The notes: generated by a model not told the origin, from the sequence alone. Shown: positions 1 to 7,788, counted from the stretch's first letter. The stretch: 12,736 bases of DNA from JADLHS01 sp036274115 (GCA_036274115.1 DASUGI010000098.1:1-12736), one strand, 5' to 3'. Numbers and translations: made by a program.

Positions 1-201
1 CCAGCCCAGCATCAATTGCTTCAAGTTGTTCTGGCATTGAATGCCCTGGGCCTTGGTTTTTGACTTGGCCAGCGCGGGCAGAAGCATGGCCGCGAGGATG
101 GCAATGATGGCAATGACGACGAGCAGTTCGATCAGGGTAAAACCAGTCTTGCGGCCTCTGGGGCGCAGCACGGCAGCGTTGCGTGCGGTCAGTGTGGTCA
201 T
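1..201 (-). CDS. Prepilin-like (type II pseudopilin) protein, 5' part only
   Basis: The ATG is at 201-199 on the minus strand, and 67 codons remain open to the left edge, so only the N-terminus is visible. A short basic leader ends in G20, followed by the type IV prepilin signature FTLIELLVVIAIIAIL: peptidase cleavage would fall between G20 and F21, with the conserved glutamate at position 5 of the mature protein. The hydrophobic helix runs to about residue 45 and is followed by a lysine-rich stretch and QCQNNLKQL, as in the large pseudopilin families of Verrucomicrobia, Lentisphaerae and Planctomycetes. GTAGGG at 215-210 lies 8 nt upstream and supports this start. A palindromic operator-like site lies 36 nt upstream. 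In such genomes these proteins are numerous and often accompany glycan-degradation genes; their exact role is unknown. The family call is safe; the C-terminal domain cannot be seen. Confidence 0.9.
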   Translation of the reverse strand, partial: MTTLTARNAAVLRPRGRKTGFTLIELLVVIAIIAILAAMLLPALAKSKTKAQGIQCQNNLKQLMLGW

Positions 202-236
202 TGGTTTTACCCTACTAAAAGGCAATCACGTCGAGA

Positions 237-254
237 ATATGACATTTGTAACAT
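237..254. promoter_or_regulatory. Operator-like palindrome, copy 1 (pseudopilin side)
   Basis: ATATGACATTTGTAACAT. The left half matches the best copy in the window (5853-5870) at 8 of 9 positions; the right half is weaker. It lies 36 nt upstream of the pseudopilin start. The motif is seen directly; the operator role is inferred from its recurrence upstream of genes. Confidence 0.5.
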
Positions 255-306
255 CTTTGAAGCCGTCCATTTCCCGGTCCTCTCTCGCTGAGGACTGAAG
301 GGCAGT

Positions 307-324
307 CCGTGACGAATGTCATAT
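307..324. promoter_or_regulatory. Operator-like palindrome, copy 2 (AraC side)
   Basis: The core GACGAATGTC plus the flank ATAT matches the right half of the motif at 8 of 9 positions; the left half keeps only GAC. It ends 36 nt before the preferred AraC start at 360, mirroring the distance of copy 1 from the pseudopilin start. It overlaps the GTG at 309, an argument against that upstream start. Confidence 0.5.
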
Positions 325-343
325 TGTGCGCTCTCCTCGATTC

Positions 344-348
344 AGGAG
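344..348 (+). promoter_or_regulatory. Ribosome binding site that favours the start at 360
   Basis: AGGAG with an 11-nt spacer to the ATG at 360. It is somewhat distant, but no comparable site precedes the in-frame GTG at 309. Confidence 0.4.
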
Positions 349-359
349 TAAATCTCAGG

Positions 360-938
360 ATGCAAACACCATTGGTCCGAGTCGCTCCTCCGAGAGAAGA
401 TATTTCAAACCACTTTTCCGGCCGCCTCCATGTTGCCTCGGATAGTGGCGAGAGAAGCAACGGCAATCATCACCATACTCCGGAGGAACTGCTCGCCGAC
501 CGAAGGGTGTATCTGGCCATTGAACACATGGTGCGACACTTGAACGAACCGGTGCGCATTTCCACGCTGGCGGCGGTGGCTGGACTCTCACCCTCGCATC
601 TCTTTTCCTTGTTCAAACTGGCGACCGGATTTACACCGCTCGCCTTCTTCATTGGCTTGCGGGTTCAACGAGCCTGCGAACTTCTCGCGGACCCTCAATC
701 GAGTATCAAAGAAGCGGCCGAGTTGGTGGGGTACAGCGACCGCTATTATTTCTCCCGCGTGTTCAAGCAAGTCATGGGTGTCCCGCCGGGCGCATATCGA
801 CGAGCCGCGCTCAACTCGTCCGCATCGACACGAGAGCGCGCGTCAAGCAACGTTGCAACGGAGACCAGCGGGCGGCCGAATCCAGGCATTGCGTTGCCCA
901 CGATGAAAAATCCCGGGATTGTTACGGTGCCGGCTTGA
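360..938 (+). CDS. Short AraC-family transcription regulator (DNA-binding domain only)
   Basis: This 192-aa protein has a typical AraC/XylS DNA-binding domain at about residues 51-150. The first helix-turn-helix is around ISTLAAVAGLSPSHLFSLFK, and the second is around IKEAAELVGYSDRYYFSRVF, followed by the usual GVPPGAYRR end. The first 50 residues are short and polar, and the last ~40 are low in structure, so the cupin or other sensor domain found in most family members is missing. It may respond through a partner, through its own level, or constitutively. A GTG at 309 would add 17 residues, but it lies in the palindrome and has no ribosome site, so ATG 360 is preferred. The gene is divergent from the pseudopilin and convergent with the DUF1592 operon. 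The operator-like site just upstream suggests it is controlled by, or controls, the same regulon. Family call firm; target genes inferred. Confidence 0.9.
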   Translation: MQTPLVRVAPPREDISNHFSGRLHVASDSGERSNGNHHHTPEELLADRRVYLAIEHMVRHLNEPVRISTLAAVAGLSPSHLFSLFKLATGFTPLAFFIGLRVQRACELLADPQSSIKEAAELVGYSDRYYFSRVFKQVMGVPPGAYRRAALNSSASTRERASSNVATETSGRPNPGIALPTMKNPGIVTVPA

Positions 939-953
939 AACGTTCAATCCCGG
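913..953 (-). terminator. Intrinsic-type terminator of the DUF1592 operon
   Basis: CAATCCCGG at 945-953 and CCGGGATTG at 913-921 form a perfect 9-bp stem around a 23-nt loop. On the minus strand the stem is followed by GATTTTTC (911-904), a short T-tract, about 30 nt after the stop of the minus-strand gene at 984. It overlaps the 3' end of the AraC gene, so it may serve both convergent units. The loop is long for a classical terminator. Confidence 0.5.
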
Positions 954-983
954 TTGGTTTGAGATTGAGAAGGTTCGACAGGT

Positions 984-1523
984 TCATTTGGAGGAATCTG
1001 GCAGAGGCGTAAAGCGCAGTTCATCGGCGGCAAGGAATTCTCCCTTGCGCGGGCCACTGAAACGCACGTAAGCAATTGCCGCCGCTTTCACGGTCAACTC
1101 GAAGGTGGGAATCGGATCTTCTGGCCGGGACCGTCCGGGTACAACCGCCACCGATGCTTTATCCACGATTTGTCCGTTCTTATCAAACGCCTCAAGCAAT
1201 GCCGGACATCCCGTCGAACCCCAAAGGACAACGGTCACGGACGACGCGCCATTTGAAAACGTGGCTTGAACGGGGATGGGTTCCGCAGCCATCGCACACA
1301 GAATGCCTTTGTGCCGGGTCGCGAGATGGGGGAAGAACATCACCCGCCCGGCGGCTTTGCTCTGTTTTGGCTCGTGGGCCAGAGTGAAGCTCACGCCTTG
1401 CTCCACCCAGTTCGTTGTGGGCTTGCCGATTTCCGCCTGTTCGAAATCAATCACGGTTTGCCCCGCCACGCCGGACACGACGCCCGCCGCCAGGACAAAA
1501 AACCAGTTTCCAATACGATTCAT
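984..1523 (-). CDS. Exported protein of unknown function, last gene of the DUF1592 operon
   Basis: This 179-aa protein starts with a signal peptide: a short basic start, then a hydrophobic core (WFFVLAAGVVSGVAG) with likely cleavage near residue 21. The mature part begins VIDFEQAEIGKP and ends DELRFTPLP, with alternating hydrophobic strands between. This is the look of a single beta-sandwich domain, like the secreted DFE...G...F...DN/DEL proteins common in Verrucomicrobia and Planctomycetes. No catalytic motif is visible and I do not recognise a named family. The ATG follows the DUF1552 stop by only 6 nt, so translation is probably coupled. Position as third gene suggests a role with the DUF1592/DUF1552 pair outside the cytoplasm; a binding or structural role is plausible but unproven. 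Confidence 0.8.
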   Translation of the reverse strand: MNRIGNWFFVLAAGVVSGVAGQTVIDFEQAEIGKPTTNWVEQGVSFTLAHEPKQSKAAGRVMFFPHLATRHKGILCAMAAEPIPVQATFSNGASSVTVVLWGSTGCPALLEAFDKNGQIVDKASVAVVPGRSRPEDPIPTFELTVKAAAIAYVRFSGPRKGEFLAADELRFTPLPDSSK

Positions 1524-1529
1524 ACGTAA

Positions 1530-2882
1530 CTACGAGCGCGTCATCTCCAGGCCACGCATGGTCCCGGTTCCGGAGGCAAAACGACTTTCTTCAATTCCGA
1601 GGCGTTGCAGCATTGAGACGAACACATTCGGCAGCGGATAATTCTGCTTCGTATCGAACGCCAGGTGCTGGCCGTGGCGGAAACCGCCCCCGGCGAAAAG
1701 CGTCGGCATGTTGGTGGTGGAGTGCGCATTGGCGTCGCCCAGATTGGACCCGTAGAGGATCATCGTGCGTTCCAGCAGGGTCTCGTCGCCTTCGCGCACA
1801 GACTTGAGATCGTTGAAAAGTCCGGCGAGCAATTTCATGTGCCACTCGTCCACAATCTTCAATTGAACGAGCTTGTCCTCCGACTTGCCGTGGTGCGAAA
1901 GGTTATGGTAGCTGTCGGTGATCGTCTCGCCCTGGATTTGGAGTACGGGTGTGCCAACGCTGTTCAACATGAGCGTGATCGCGCGCGTTGAATCGGTTTC
2001 AAACGCGAGCTTCGCGAGGTCGTACATGAGTTTCACCTTCGCCATGTATTGGGCGGGGCTGGTGGGATCCACCGGTTCACTTGCTTTCACGACGGGCTTG
2101 GGTTTGTTCTCCCAACCGCGCGAGGCCTCAAGCCGCCGCTCCAGATCCCGCACGCTGCTGAAGTATTGATCCAACCGGCTGCGATCGCTGGCGCCCACGT
2201 TGCGTTGCAGATCCTTCGCCTGGTCGGCAACCGCGTCCAGGATGCTCCGACCCGTGTCGAGCTGGCGAATCTGCGCCGCCACTTCTTCCGGCGTGCCTTG
2301 CAGAAAAAGCTGACGGAACACCCGGGCAGCACTTTCTTCCGGAGGAATCGCCACGCCGGAACCGGTCCACGACAGGCTGCGGTTGCCGGTATTGACCGCG
2401 AGCGTAAGCGAGGGAAATCGCGTAAACGTCCCAAGGCGCTCGGCGATGAATTGGTCCAGCGAAATGGTATTTCGGAACGAGCTGCTGGCGGGATGCGGGG
2501 CCGCAGTGAGAAAACTGATGTCCGACGGATGCCCGCCGTCCACATTCGGGTGCGACACCCCGCTGAAGACCGTGAAATCGTTGCGGTGTTCCTGAAGCAA
2601 CTGGAGATAGGGTGAGGCCTGGTAATCGCGACCGCTGCCGCTGGGGAAAAAGTGCTCCGGCAGGAGACCCAGATTGTTGCAGATGCCGAACATCCGGCGG
2701 GGCGTTGCGCCCGGCGCCAGCGGTGAGGAGGATTCCGCCGCGCGAGCGAACGGCTTCAGCATCGAGTCGAGGAATGGCAGGGACAGCGCAATGCCGGCAC
2801 CCCGAAGAAATCGTCGGCGCGACATCGCCAGACGCCTGGTGACCAACGGCGCGGAGTCGGATGGGTTTGCTGCTGGCTTCAT
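1530..2882 (-). CDS. Tat-exported DUF1552 protein
   Basis: This 450-aa protein has a twin-arginine signal near the N-terminus (SRRRFLRGAGIALSLPFL, residues 21-38), matching the SRRxFLK consensus. The rest fits DUF1552: RRMFGICNNLGLLPEHFFP at about 63-81, FSGVSHPNVDGGH at about 107-119, and the C-terminal MILYGSNLGDANAHST with NMPTLFAGGG. DUF1552 genes regularly sit beside DUF1592-group genes in Verrucomicrobia and Planctomycetes; no enzymatic activity is established that I know of. A second in-frame ATG at 2825 would begin directly at SRRRF and give the more usual Tat leader length; neither start has a convincing ribosome site. It begins 14 nt after the stop of the DUF1592 gene and ends 6 nt before the next gene. 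Tat export suggests it folds, perhaps with a metal, before leaving the cytoplasm. Confidence 0.9.
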   Translation of the reverse strand: MKPAANPSDSAPLVTRRLAMSRRRFLRGAGIALSLPFLDSMLKPFARAAESSSPLAPGATPRRMFGICNNLGLLPEHFFPSGSGRDYQASPYLQLLQEHRNDFTVFSGVSHPNVDGGHPSDISFLTAAPHPASSSFRNTISLDQFIAERLGTFTRFPSLTLAVNTGNRSLSWTGSGVAIPPEESAARVFRQLFLQGTPEEVAAQIRQLDTGRSILDAVADQAKDLQRNVGASDRSRLDQYFSSVRDLERRLEASRGWENKPKPVVKASEPVDPTSPAQYMAKVKLMYDLAKLAFETDSTRAITLMLNSVGTPVLQIQGETITDSYHNLSHHGKSEDKLVQLKIVDEWHMKLLAGLFNDLKSVREGDETLLERTMILYGSNLGDANAHSTTNMPTLFAGGGFRHGQHLAFDTKQNYPLPNVFVSMLQRLGIEESRFASGTGTMRGLEMTRS

Positions 2883-2896
2883 GGCAATGGGACAGT

Positions 2897-5743
2897 TTAC
2901 TTCATGAGGAACAAATCGCTCCGGACAATTCCATGCACGATACTCCGCAGCCCGTACTGCTGCGCGCCCGCTTGTTGGACGATCTTTTCGATCTGCTCGC
3001 GATCGGAGAAGCGCACCGGCGCACCCGTCGCGTAGGTGGTTAAGTGTTTCGCGAGATTGCGCGCCAGGAGAACTTCATCCTGCAATAGCAGTTGCTTGAA
3101 CTCGCGAATATCCTTGAACGCGCGGCCATCGGGCAATTCGCCCGCACAATCCACGGGAAGCGCATAGTAGAAGGCAAACGCCTGGCCGTTCAGGCCAACG
3201 CCTTTCTCCGGCTTCACGTCTTCCTTGATGGCGCGATAACGGTCGCGCCAACCGCCCATGACGTCGAAACTCTCCAACGCGAATCCGGGCGGATCCATTT
3301 TGCTGTGACACGCGGCGCAACTCGCATCGTTGCGGTGCTTTTCCAACTGCTGGCGCAGCGTCACCGCGCCCCGGATGTCTGGCTCAACCGCGGCCACCGG
3401 CGGCGGCGGCGGAATCTGGTGGCCCATGATGCGCTCAGTGATCCAGTAGCCGCGCAACACTGGCGAGGTCGTCGTCCCATTGGCTGTCACTTTCAGCACG
3501 CTGGCCTGCGTCATCAATCCGCCGCGCACGCTATCTTCGGGAAGTTTCACCTTGCGCAGCTTCGCGCCACGCACGCCCGGCACGCCGTAATGGTCCGCCA
3601 GGCGTTCGTTGAGGAAGGTAAAATCCGAATCCACGAGGTTGCGAGCCGGCAGATTGTTGCGCAGTAATTCCGCGACGAACAGCCGCGTCTCCTCGACGGC
3701 AGCCAGTTTTAGCGGGTCATCCAGTTCATAGTCGTTGTAGAGTGTGGCCGAAGGAGCGGTATCATCAATCTTACGCAGGTCGAGCCAGTAGTCGGTAAAC
3801 GCCTCAACGAACCGGCGCGATTTCGGGTCGTCCAGCAGCCGCTCTGTTTCAGCGCGCAACACTTCGGGCCGTTGCAACTCGCCCCGGGCCGCGCGGGTTC
3901 GCAACGATTCATCCGGCGCGGAGTTCCAAAGGAAGAAGGACAGCCGTGAGGCCAGGGCGTAATCGTCGAGCCGGCCGGGCTTTTCCTCAATGAAGATGAA
4001 CCCCGGCGAGGCGAGCACTGCAGTGTAGGCGGAGAGCATGGATCTCGCGAAGCCGGAGCCTTTGCCGAACTGTTCGTTGAACAGCGCGAGAAACCTCCGC
4101 ACGTGCGCGTCCGCGACGGGTCGGCGGTACGCGCGTTCCATGAACGCCCGCAACAATCGCGCAGCGTCTTGAGGCGGATTCTCCGAGACCACCTCGACGG
4201 CGACTTCGCGCGTGCGGGGAGCGAAGCCCCTGCCGCCGGGCCGCCCGCCGCGCGGTCCGGCCGGGACGTTCGTGCCAATAGCTCCGCGACCCTGAGGCGC
4301 AGGCGCACCGATTTCCAGCATCACGCCTTTCATTCCGGCTTCCAGTCGTTTCAACGGCAGGTTGTCGAACAACAGCCGATAGCCCGATCCTGTGGTTTCA
4401 TCATAGAGCGGGCCTTCGACTTCCATCCACTGCACTGCGTAGCCGGGCATTCCATTCGTTTGCGCCAGGGGGTTTACGTATTGCTCATCCGTGCCATTGA
4501 CGCGCGTGCGGAACAGCCGCAAGCCGTCCGTTTGAATGATTTCGTTCGCGTTGAGGACGACTTCGATTTCATGCACGGTTGGCGCCGGCTTGAAATCAAA
4601 TTCTCCGAGCGGACGACTTTGCCCGGAGCTTTGGGCATACACGCCGATCGGTTCATCGCGGCGTCCGGGCCAAACCTCATCCAGATTGGGCCGATGCCAG
4701 AGCGGCAGATGATAAACGGGAGCCTTCTCGTCGCCCTGGCCTTCGTAGAACCACCGGCCAATTCCGCCGCCGCTCACCCAGATCGTGTATCCGCTGAAGC
4801 GCAGCCGGCATTTTCCCGCGACCGGCACGCGAAACTGCCCCCAACTGTATCCGCCCGCGTCGCTGAAAATGCTGGACACCCGGCCAACGGCCTCGCGGTC
4901 GCGGGTGGCTGGGTCCGAGAGGGGAGCACGGCCCGCTCGCACGTCCGGTTGCGCCCGGGAGTCAAGTACTGGGAAGGAAAGCCGGTCGGGCAGTGTGGAA
5001 TTCTCGCGAGGCATGAAGTTCCCGGTCAGACTTGGTTCATTACGGGCGTAGTAGCGGTTCGTGGTGGTTGGCGGGTGTTCCAGTTGTACGCTCATCGCCT
5101 GGCGCATCGCGTAATCGGCCACGTCCAAATAACGCGCCATCTGGACATGCGAAACATCGAGCGCCTCACCCGCCTTGTTGTAGCGATACGCTTCACCGTC
5201 TTCTGGCAGGCGGTTTTTGATCTGCACCCAGGGCACGTTCAGAAGATCGCGCAACACGTTCTCGTATTCGTAACGATTGAGCCGCCGTTGCATGGCCCGA
5301 CCGTCGCGAGCGATGATTGCCTGCTCGGAAGTCGCCAGCGTGGCCGCCATGTCTTTGACGAACGCCTCCAAGGCGACCGGTTCCGGGCGGGATTTTTTCT
5401 TTTTGGGCGGCATCTCTCCCGCCTTGACGCGGTCGTGCACTTTCACCCAGATCGCAAAATTCGCCTTGTCCTCGGGATCAAACTGCAAGGCCGTCAAATC
5501 CAGATTGGCTTCCTTCGTGTCCCCATCGTGACAATCAGCACAATTATTCTCGATAAATGCTTTTGCTTCAGGGATCGGGAGAGCGGCCCCCGACGGCAGA
5601 ATCGAAAATGCCATGAGCCATCCCACCAGCGTGCCGACCAGGAGGTAGCTTTCTGGTCGGCTGTTGCCACTCGCCGGGGTTGATGCCGGTAATGAGATCA
5701 CGGGATGCTGTGGTCGCAATGCGCTGGAACTGGTGCGGAGCAT
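2897..5743 (-). CDS. Exported cytochrome-like DUF1587/DUF1595/DUF1592/DUF1588/DUF1585 protein
   Basis: This 948-aa protein is numbered here from the ATG at 5743. A hydrophobic export or anchor segment lies at about 33-52, then a planctomycete-cytochrome-type heme motif CADCH at 68-72. DUF1587 follows (QRRLNRYEYENVLRDLLNVP, from 152). A long insert of about 220-480 has beta-rich, ligand-binding-like character, and a Gly/Arg linker lies at about 486-509. DUF1595 (LLRAFMERAYRRPV, ~530-590), DUF1592 (RLSFFLWNSAPDE, ~593-720), DUF1588 (RGGLMTQASVLKVTANGTTT, ~740-840) with a second heme motif CAACH at 809-813, and DUF1585 (~867-945) follow in family order. Two CxxCH motifs imply covalent heme and redox or electron-transfer work outside the cytoplasm; the substrate is unknown. 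The frame stays open upstream to an ATG at 5956, but that extension crosses the palindrome at 5853-5870 and lacks a signal peptide at its beginning, so 5743 is preferred. It is the first gene of a three-gene operon. Confidence 0.9.
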   Translation of the reverse strand: MLRTSSSALRPQHPVISLPASTPASGNSRPESYLLVGTLVGWLMAFSILPSGAALPIPEAKAFIENNCADCHDGDTKEANLDLTALQFDPEDKANFAIWVKVHDRVKAGEMPPKKKKSRPEPVALEAFVKDMAATLATSEQAIIARDGRAMQRRLNRYEYENVLRDLLNVPWVQIKNRLPEDGEAYRYNKAGEALDVSHVQMARYLDVADYAMRQAMSVQLEHPPTTTNRYYARNEPSLTGNFMPRENSTLPDRLSFPVLDSRAQPDVRAGRAPLSDPATRDREAVGRVSSIFSDAGGYSWGQFRVPVAGKCRLRFSGYTIWVSGGGIGRWFYEGQGDEKAPVYHLPLWHRPNLDEVWPGRRDEPIGVYAQSSGQSRPLGEFDFKPAPTVHEIEVVLNANEIIQTDGLRLFRTRVNGTDEQYVNPLAQTNGMPGYAVQWMEVEGPLYDETTGSGYRLLFDNLPLKRLEAGMKGVMLEIGAPAPQGRGAIGTNVPAGPRGGRPGGRGFAPRTREVAVEVVSENPPQDAARLLRAFMERAYRRPVADAHVRRFLALFNEQFGKGSGFARSMLSAYTAVLASPGFIFIEEKPGRLDDYALASRLSFFLWNSAPDESLRTRAARGELQRPEVLRAETERLLDDPKSRRFVEAFTDYWLDLRKIDDTAPSATLYNDYELDDPLKLAAVEETRLFVAELLRNNLPARNLVDSDFTFLNERLADHYGVPGVRGAKLRKVKLPEDSVRGGLMTQASVLKVTANGTTTSPVLRGYWITERIMGHQIPPPPPVAAVEPDIRGAVTLRQQLEKHRNDASCAACHSKMDPPGFALESFDVMGGWRDRYRAIKEDVKPEKGVGLNGQAFAFYYALPVDCAGELPDGRAFKDIREFKQLLLQDEVLLARNLAKHLTTYATGAPVRFSDREQIEKIVQQAGAQQYGLRSIVHGIVRSDLFLMK

Positions 5744-5852
5744 GACGAACCGCCGCCGCAGCAACAAGGAATTATGGCTTGCGCGAGATGGAGGATATTC
5801 CGGCGATTCAGAAGGGGATTGCGGAAACCGATGGTGTTTGGTGAGTATTGAG

Positions 5853-5870
5853 ATACGACATATGTCGTAT
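5853..5870. promoter_or_regulatory. Operator-like perfect 18-bp palindrome, copy 3 (divergent promoter)
   Basis: ATACGACATATGTCGTAT equals its own reverse complement over all 18 bases. It sits between two divergent genes, 109 nt from the DUF1592-group start (5743) and 105 nt from the GH43 start (5976), so one bound factor could control both. It is the best of four related sites in the window. A dimeric regulator of GntR, LacI or similar type would suit such symmetry; which one is unknown. Confidence 0.7.
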
Positions 5871-5975
5871 ATCCCAAGCTCACTCATCAACATACGCTGG
5901 CAATGCATCCTCGGTTTCGAACTATTGGCTGAGGTATTGCAGCATGGAATGAACAAATAATATCAGGGTCCTCAC

Positions 5976-7598
5976 ATGAATAAATCGGTCTTAGTCCTTG
6001 TGGCATTGTCCTTGGTGATGGCGGATTGGCTGGACGCCGCTGATTCGCCACGCCAGGCGAACAACCCCATCATCCACGCCGACGTGCCGGACATCGCGAT
6101 GATTCGCGTAGGTGATACCTATTACATGAGCAGCACGACGATGCACCTGAGTCCGGGCGTGCCCATCATGAAATCGAAAGATCTGACGAACTGGGAGTTG
6201 GTGAACTATGCCTACGACACTTTGGATGATGTGGACGCGTTGAATCTCGCCAACGGTCGGAGCGCGTATGGCAAGGGGTCGTGGGCCAGCTCCATCCGAT
6301 TTCACAACGGAACGTATTACGTGTCGACGTTCGCCCAAACCACGGGAAAGACCTACATCTACTCGACCAGGGACATTGAAAAGGGACCTTGGGAGGTGAA
6401 GTCGTTCAAACCTTCGTTGCACGATCACTCATTGTTCTTTGATGACGATGGTCGCGTCTACATGCTTTACGGCGGCGGCAATCTGCGTCTGGTGGAAGTG
6501 AAGGAGGATTTGTCGGGCTTGAAAGAGGGCGGCTTCAATCAGATCGTCATCACCAACGCCAGTGCGGTGGCCGGACCGAACATTGGGCTCAACGCGGAAG
6601 GCTCGCAACTTTTGAAGGTGAAGGGGAAGTATTACCTGTTCAACATCGTCTGGCCGCGGGGCGGAATGCGCACGGTGCTGGTTCATCGTGCAGATAAGAT
6701 CACCGGCCCGTATGAAGGCCGCGTCGCGCTGCAGGACAAAGGTGTCGCTCAGGGCAGCATCATTGACACGCCGGGCGGCGAATGGTTTGCGTATTTGTTC
6801 CGTGATTTCGGCGCCGTCGGGCGCATTCCGTATCTCGTGCCGATGAAATGGGAAGACGGTTGGCCGGTGATTGGCGTGGACGGCAAGGTGCCCGATCAGT
6901 TGAACCTTCCCCCGAGTCGAGGCCTTATTCCCGGCATCGTCGCTTCAGATGAATTTGATCGCAAGCCCGGTGAGCGTCCGTTGCCGTTGGTGTGGCAGTG
7001 GAATCACAATCCTGACAACCAGAACTGGTCGCTCTCTGCGCGGCCCGGTTACTTGCGGCTCACCACGGGGCGAGTGGATAAGGACATTGAGGCCGCCCGC
7101 AACACGCTGACCCAGCGCACCATTGGCCCGGAGTGTTCCGGCGTGACCGCCCTTGATGTCAGCAATCTCAAGGATGGCGACTTTGCCGGACTCGTGCTGC
7201 TGGCGAAGAACTACGGCATCGTTGGCGTCAAGTCCGATGGCGGCACGAATTATCTCGTGATGATCAGTGCGGAAACGAATCGGCCGGTGGAGTCAGAGCG
7301 GATACCACTGAATCAATCGACCGTTTACCTGAAAGCCGAATGCGATTTCAAAAACCGAACGGACCGGGCGCGTTTCTACTACAGCCTCGACGGGAAGTCA
7401 TGGACTGCGATCGGCGGTGCGCTGAAAATGACGTATACCTTGGCGCACTTCATGGGCTACCGGTTCGGGTTGTTTAACTATGCGACGAAAACGCCGGGAG
7501 GTTTCGCGGATTTCGATTTCTTCCGCATCAGTGCCAAACTTGCGCCGAACAAGGTGAGTGGGCTACAGCAAGGCGCTGTTATCGAAGGCAAACTTTAG
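5976..7598 (+). CDS. Exported glycoside hydrolase family 43 (beta-xylosidase / arabinofuranosidase type)
   Basis: This 540-aa protein starts with a signal peptide (residues 1 to about 22). A five-bladed GH43 propeller covers about 28-310. Candidate catalytic residues are the general base D39 (HADVPDIAMIRVGDTYYM), the pKa-tuning D150 (SLHDHSLFF) and the general acid E208 (NAEGSQLLK). Their spacing, 111 and 58 residues, is close to the 113 and 59 known for a Geobacillus GH43 xylosidase. From DEFDRK (~318) to FDFFRI (~525) there is a C-terminal beta-sandwich like that of GH43 beta-xylosidases. Expected action is on xylosyl or arabinosyl ends of plant-type glycans in the periplasm or outside; substrate specificity cannot be read from sequence. 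AGGG at 5965-5968 supports the start. The gene is divergent from the DUF1592 operon and shares its palindromic site. Confidence 0.92.
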   Translation: MNKSVLVLVALSLVMADWLDAADSPRQANNPIIHADVPDIAMIRVGDTYYMSSTTMHLSPGVPIMKSKDLTNWELVNYAYDTLDDVDALNLANGRSAYGKGSWASSIRFHNGTYYVSTFAQTTGKTYIYSTRDIEKGPWEVKSFKPSLHDHSLFFDDDGRVYMLYGGGNLRLVEVKEDLSGLKEGGFNQIVITNASAVAGPNIGLNAEGSQLLKVKGKYYLFNIVWPRGGMRTVLVHRADKITGPYEGRVALQDKGVAQGSIIDTPGGEWFAYLFRDFGAVGRIPYLVPMKWEDGWPVIGVDGKVPDQLNLPPSRGLIPGIVASDEFDRKPGERPLPLVWQWNHNPDNQNWSLSARPGYLRLTTGRVDKDIEAARNTLTQRTIGPECSGVTALDVSNLKDGDFAGLVLLAKNYGIVGVKSDGGTNYLVMISAETNRPVESERIPLNQSTVYLKAECDFKNRTDRARFYYSLDGKSWTAIGGALKMTYTLAHFMGYRFGLFNYATKTPGGFADFDFFRISAKLAPNKVSGLQQGAVIEGKL

Positions 7599-7677
7599 CA
7601 GGCGGTGGGTGCCGTGCAGTTTAAGCTTGTTGCCGATGTGCTGCCGCTGGTCGCCCGCGCGTAACAAAATGGGGAGT

Positions 7678-7695
7678 GTGGCCGTCCCCGGCCAC
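7678..7695 (+). repeat. REP-like palindrome, 7-bp stem and 4-nt loop (copy 1)
   Basis: GTGGCCG-TCCC-CGGCCAC, a perfect hairpin 80 nt after the GH43 stop with no T-tract. Read on the opposite strand, 7756-7773 is a related 18-mer with paired changes in the stem, so the two form a facing pair. It may stabilise or end transcripts from the convergent genes. Confidence 0.65.
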
Positions 7696-7755
7696 CGCAA
7701 CCGCCACCAACCGAAGAGAGGCCGCAGATTTTGAAGGTTTCTGTCTGGCCACATA

Positions 7756-7773
7756 GCGCCCGAGGACGGGCGC
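7756..7773 (-). repeat. REP-like palindrome, 7-bp stem and 4-nt loop (copy 2, inverted)
   Basis: GCGCCCG-AGGA-CGGGCGC on the plus strand; on the minus strand GCGCCCGTCCTCGGGCGC, which matches copy 1 at 13 of 18 positions. Four of the five differences are two compensated stem pairs (T-A to C-G and G-C to C-G). It lies 16 nt downstream of the malectin lipoprotein stop. Confidence 0.65.
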
Positions 7774-7788
7774 ACCCCGACGTTTCGT

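Noticed and set aside
2049..2615. 188-codon plus-strand frame opposite the DUF1552 gene
   Set aside because: Shadow of a well-supported gene; no motif, no promoter or ribosome site.
4103..5683. 526-codon open frame on the plus strand opposite the DUF1592-group gene
   Set aside because: It is the mirror frame of a GC-rich gene with clear conserved domains on the minus strand; its product has no recognisable motif and an Arg/His-rich composition.
5744..5956. N-terminal extension of the DUF1592-group protein to an ATG at 5956
   Set aside because: It would bury the export signal at residue 104, cross the perfect palindrome, and has no ribosome site. It is kept only as an unlikely alternative.
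7599..7788. Strong intrinsic terminator after GH43
   Set aside because: The hairpins are perfect, but no T-tract follows either of them, so they are listed as repeats.
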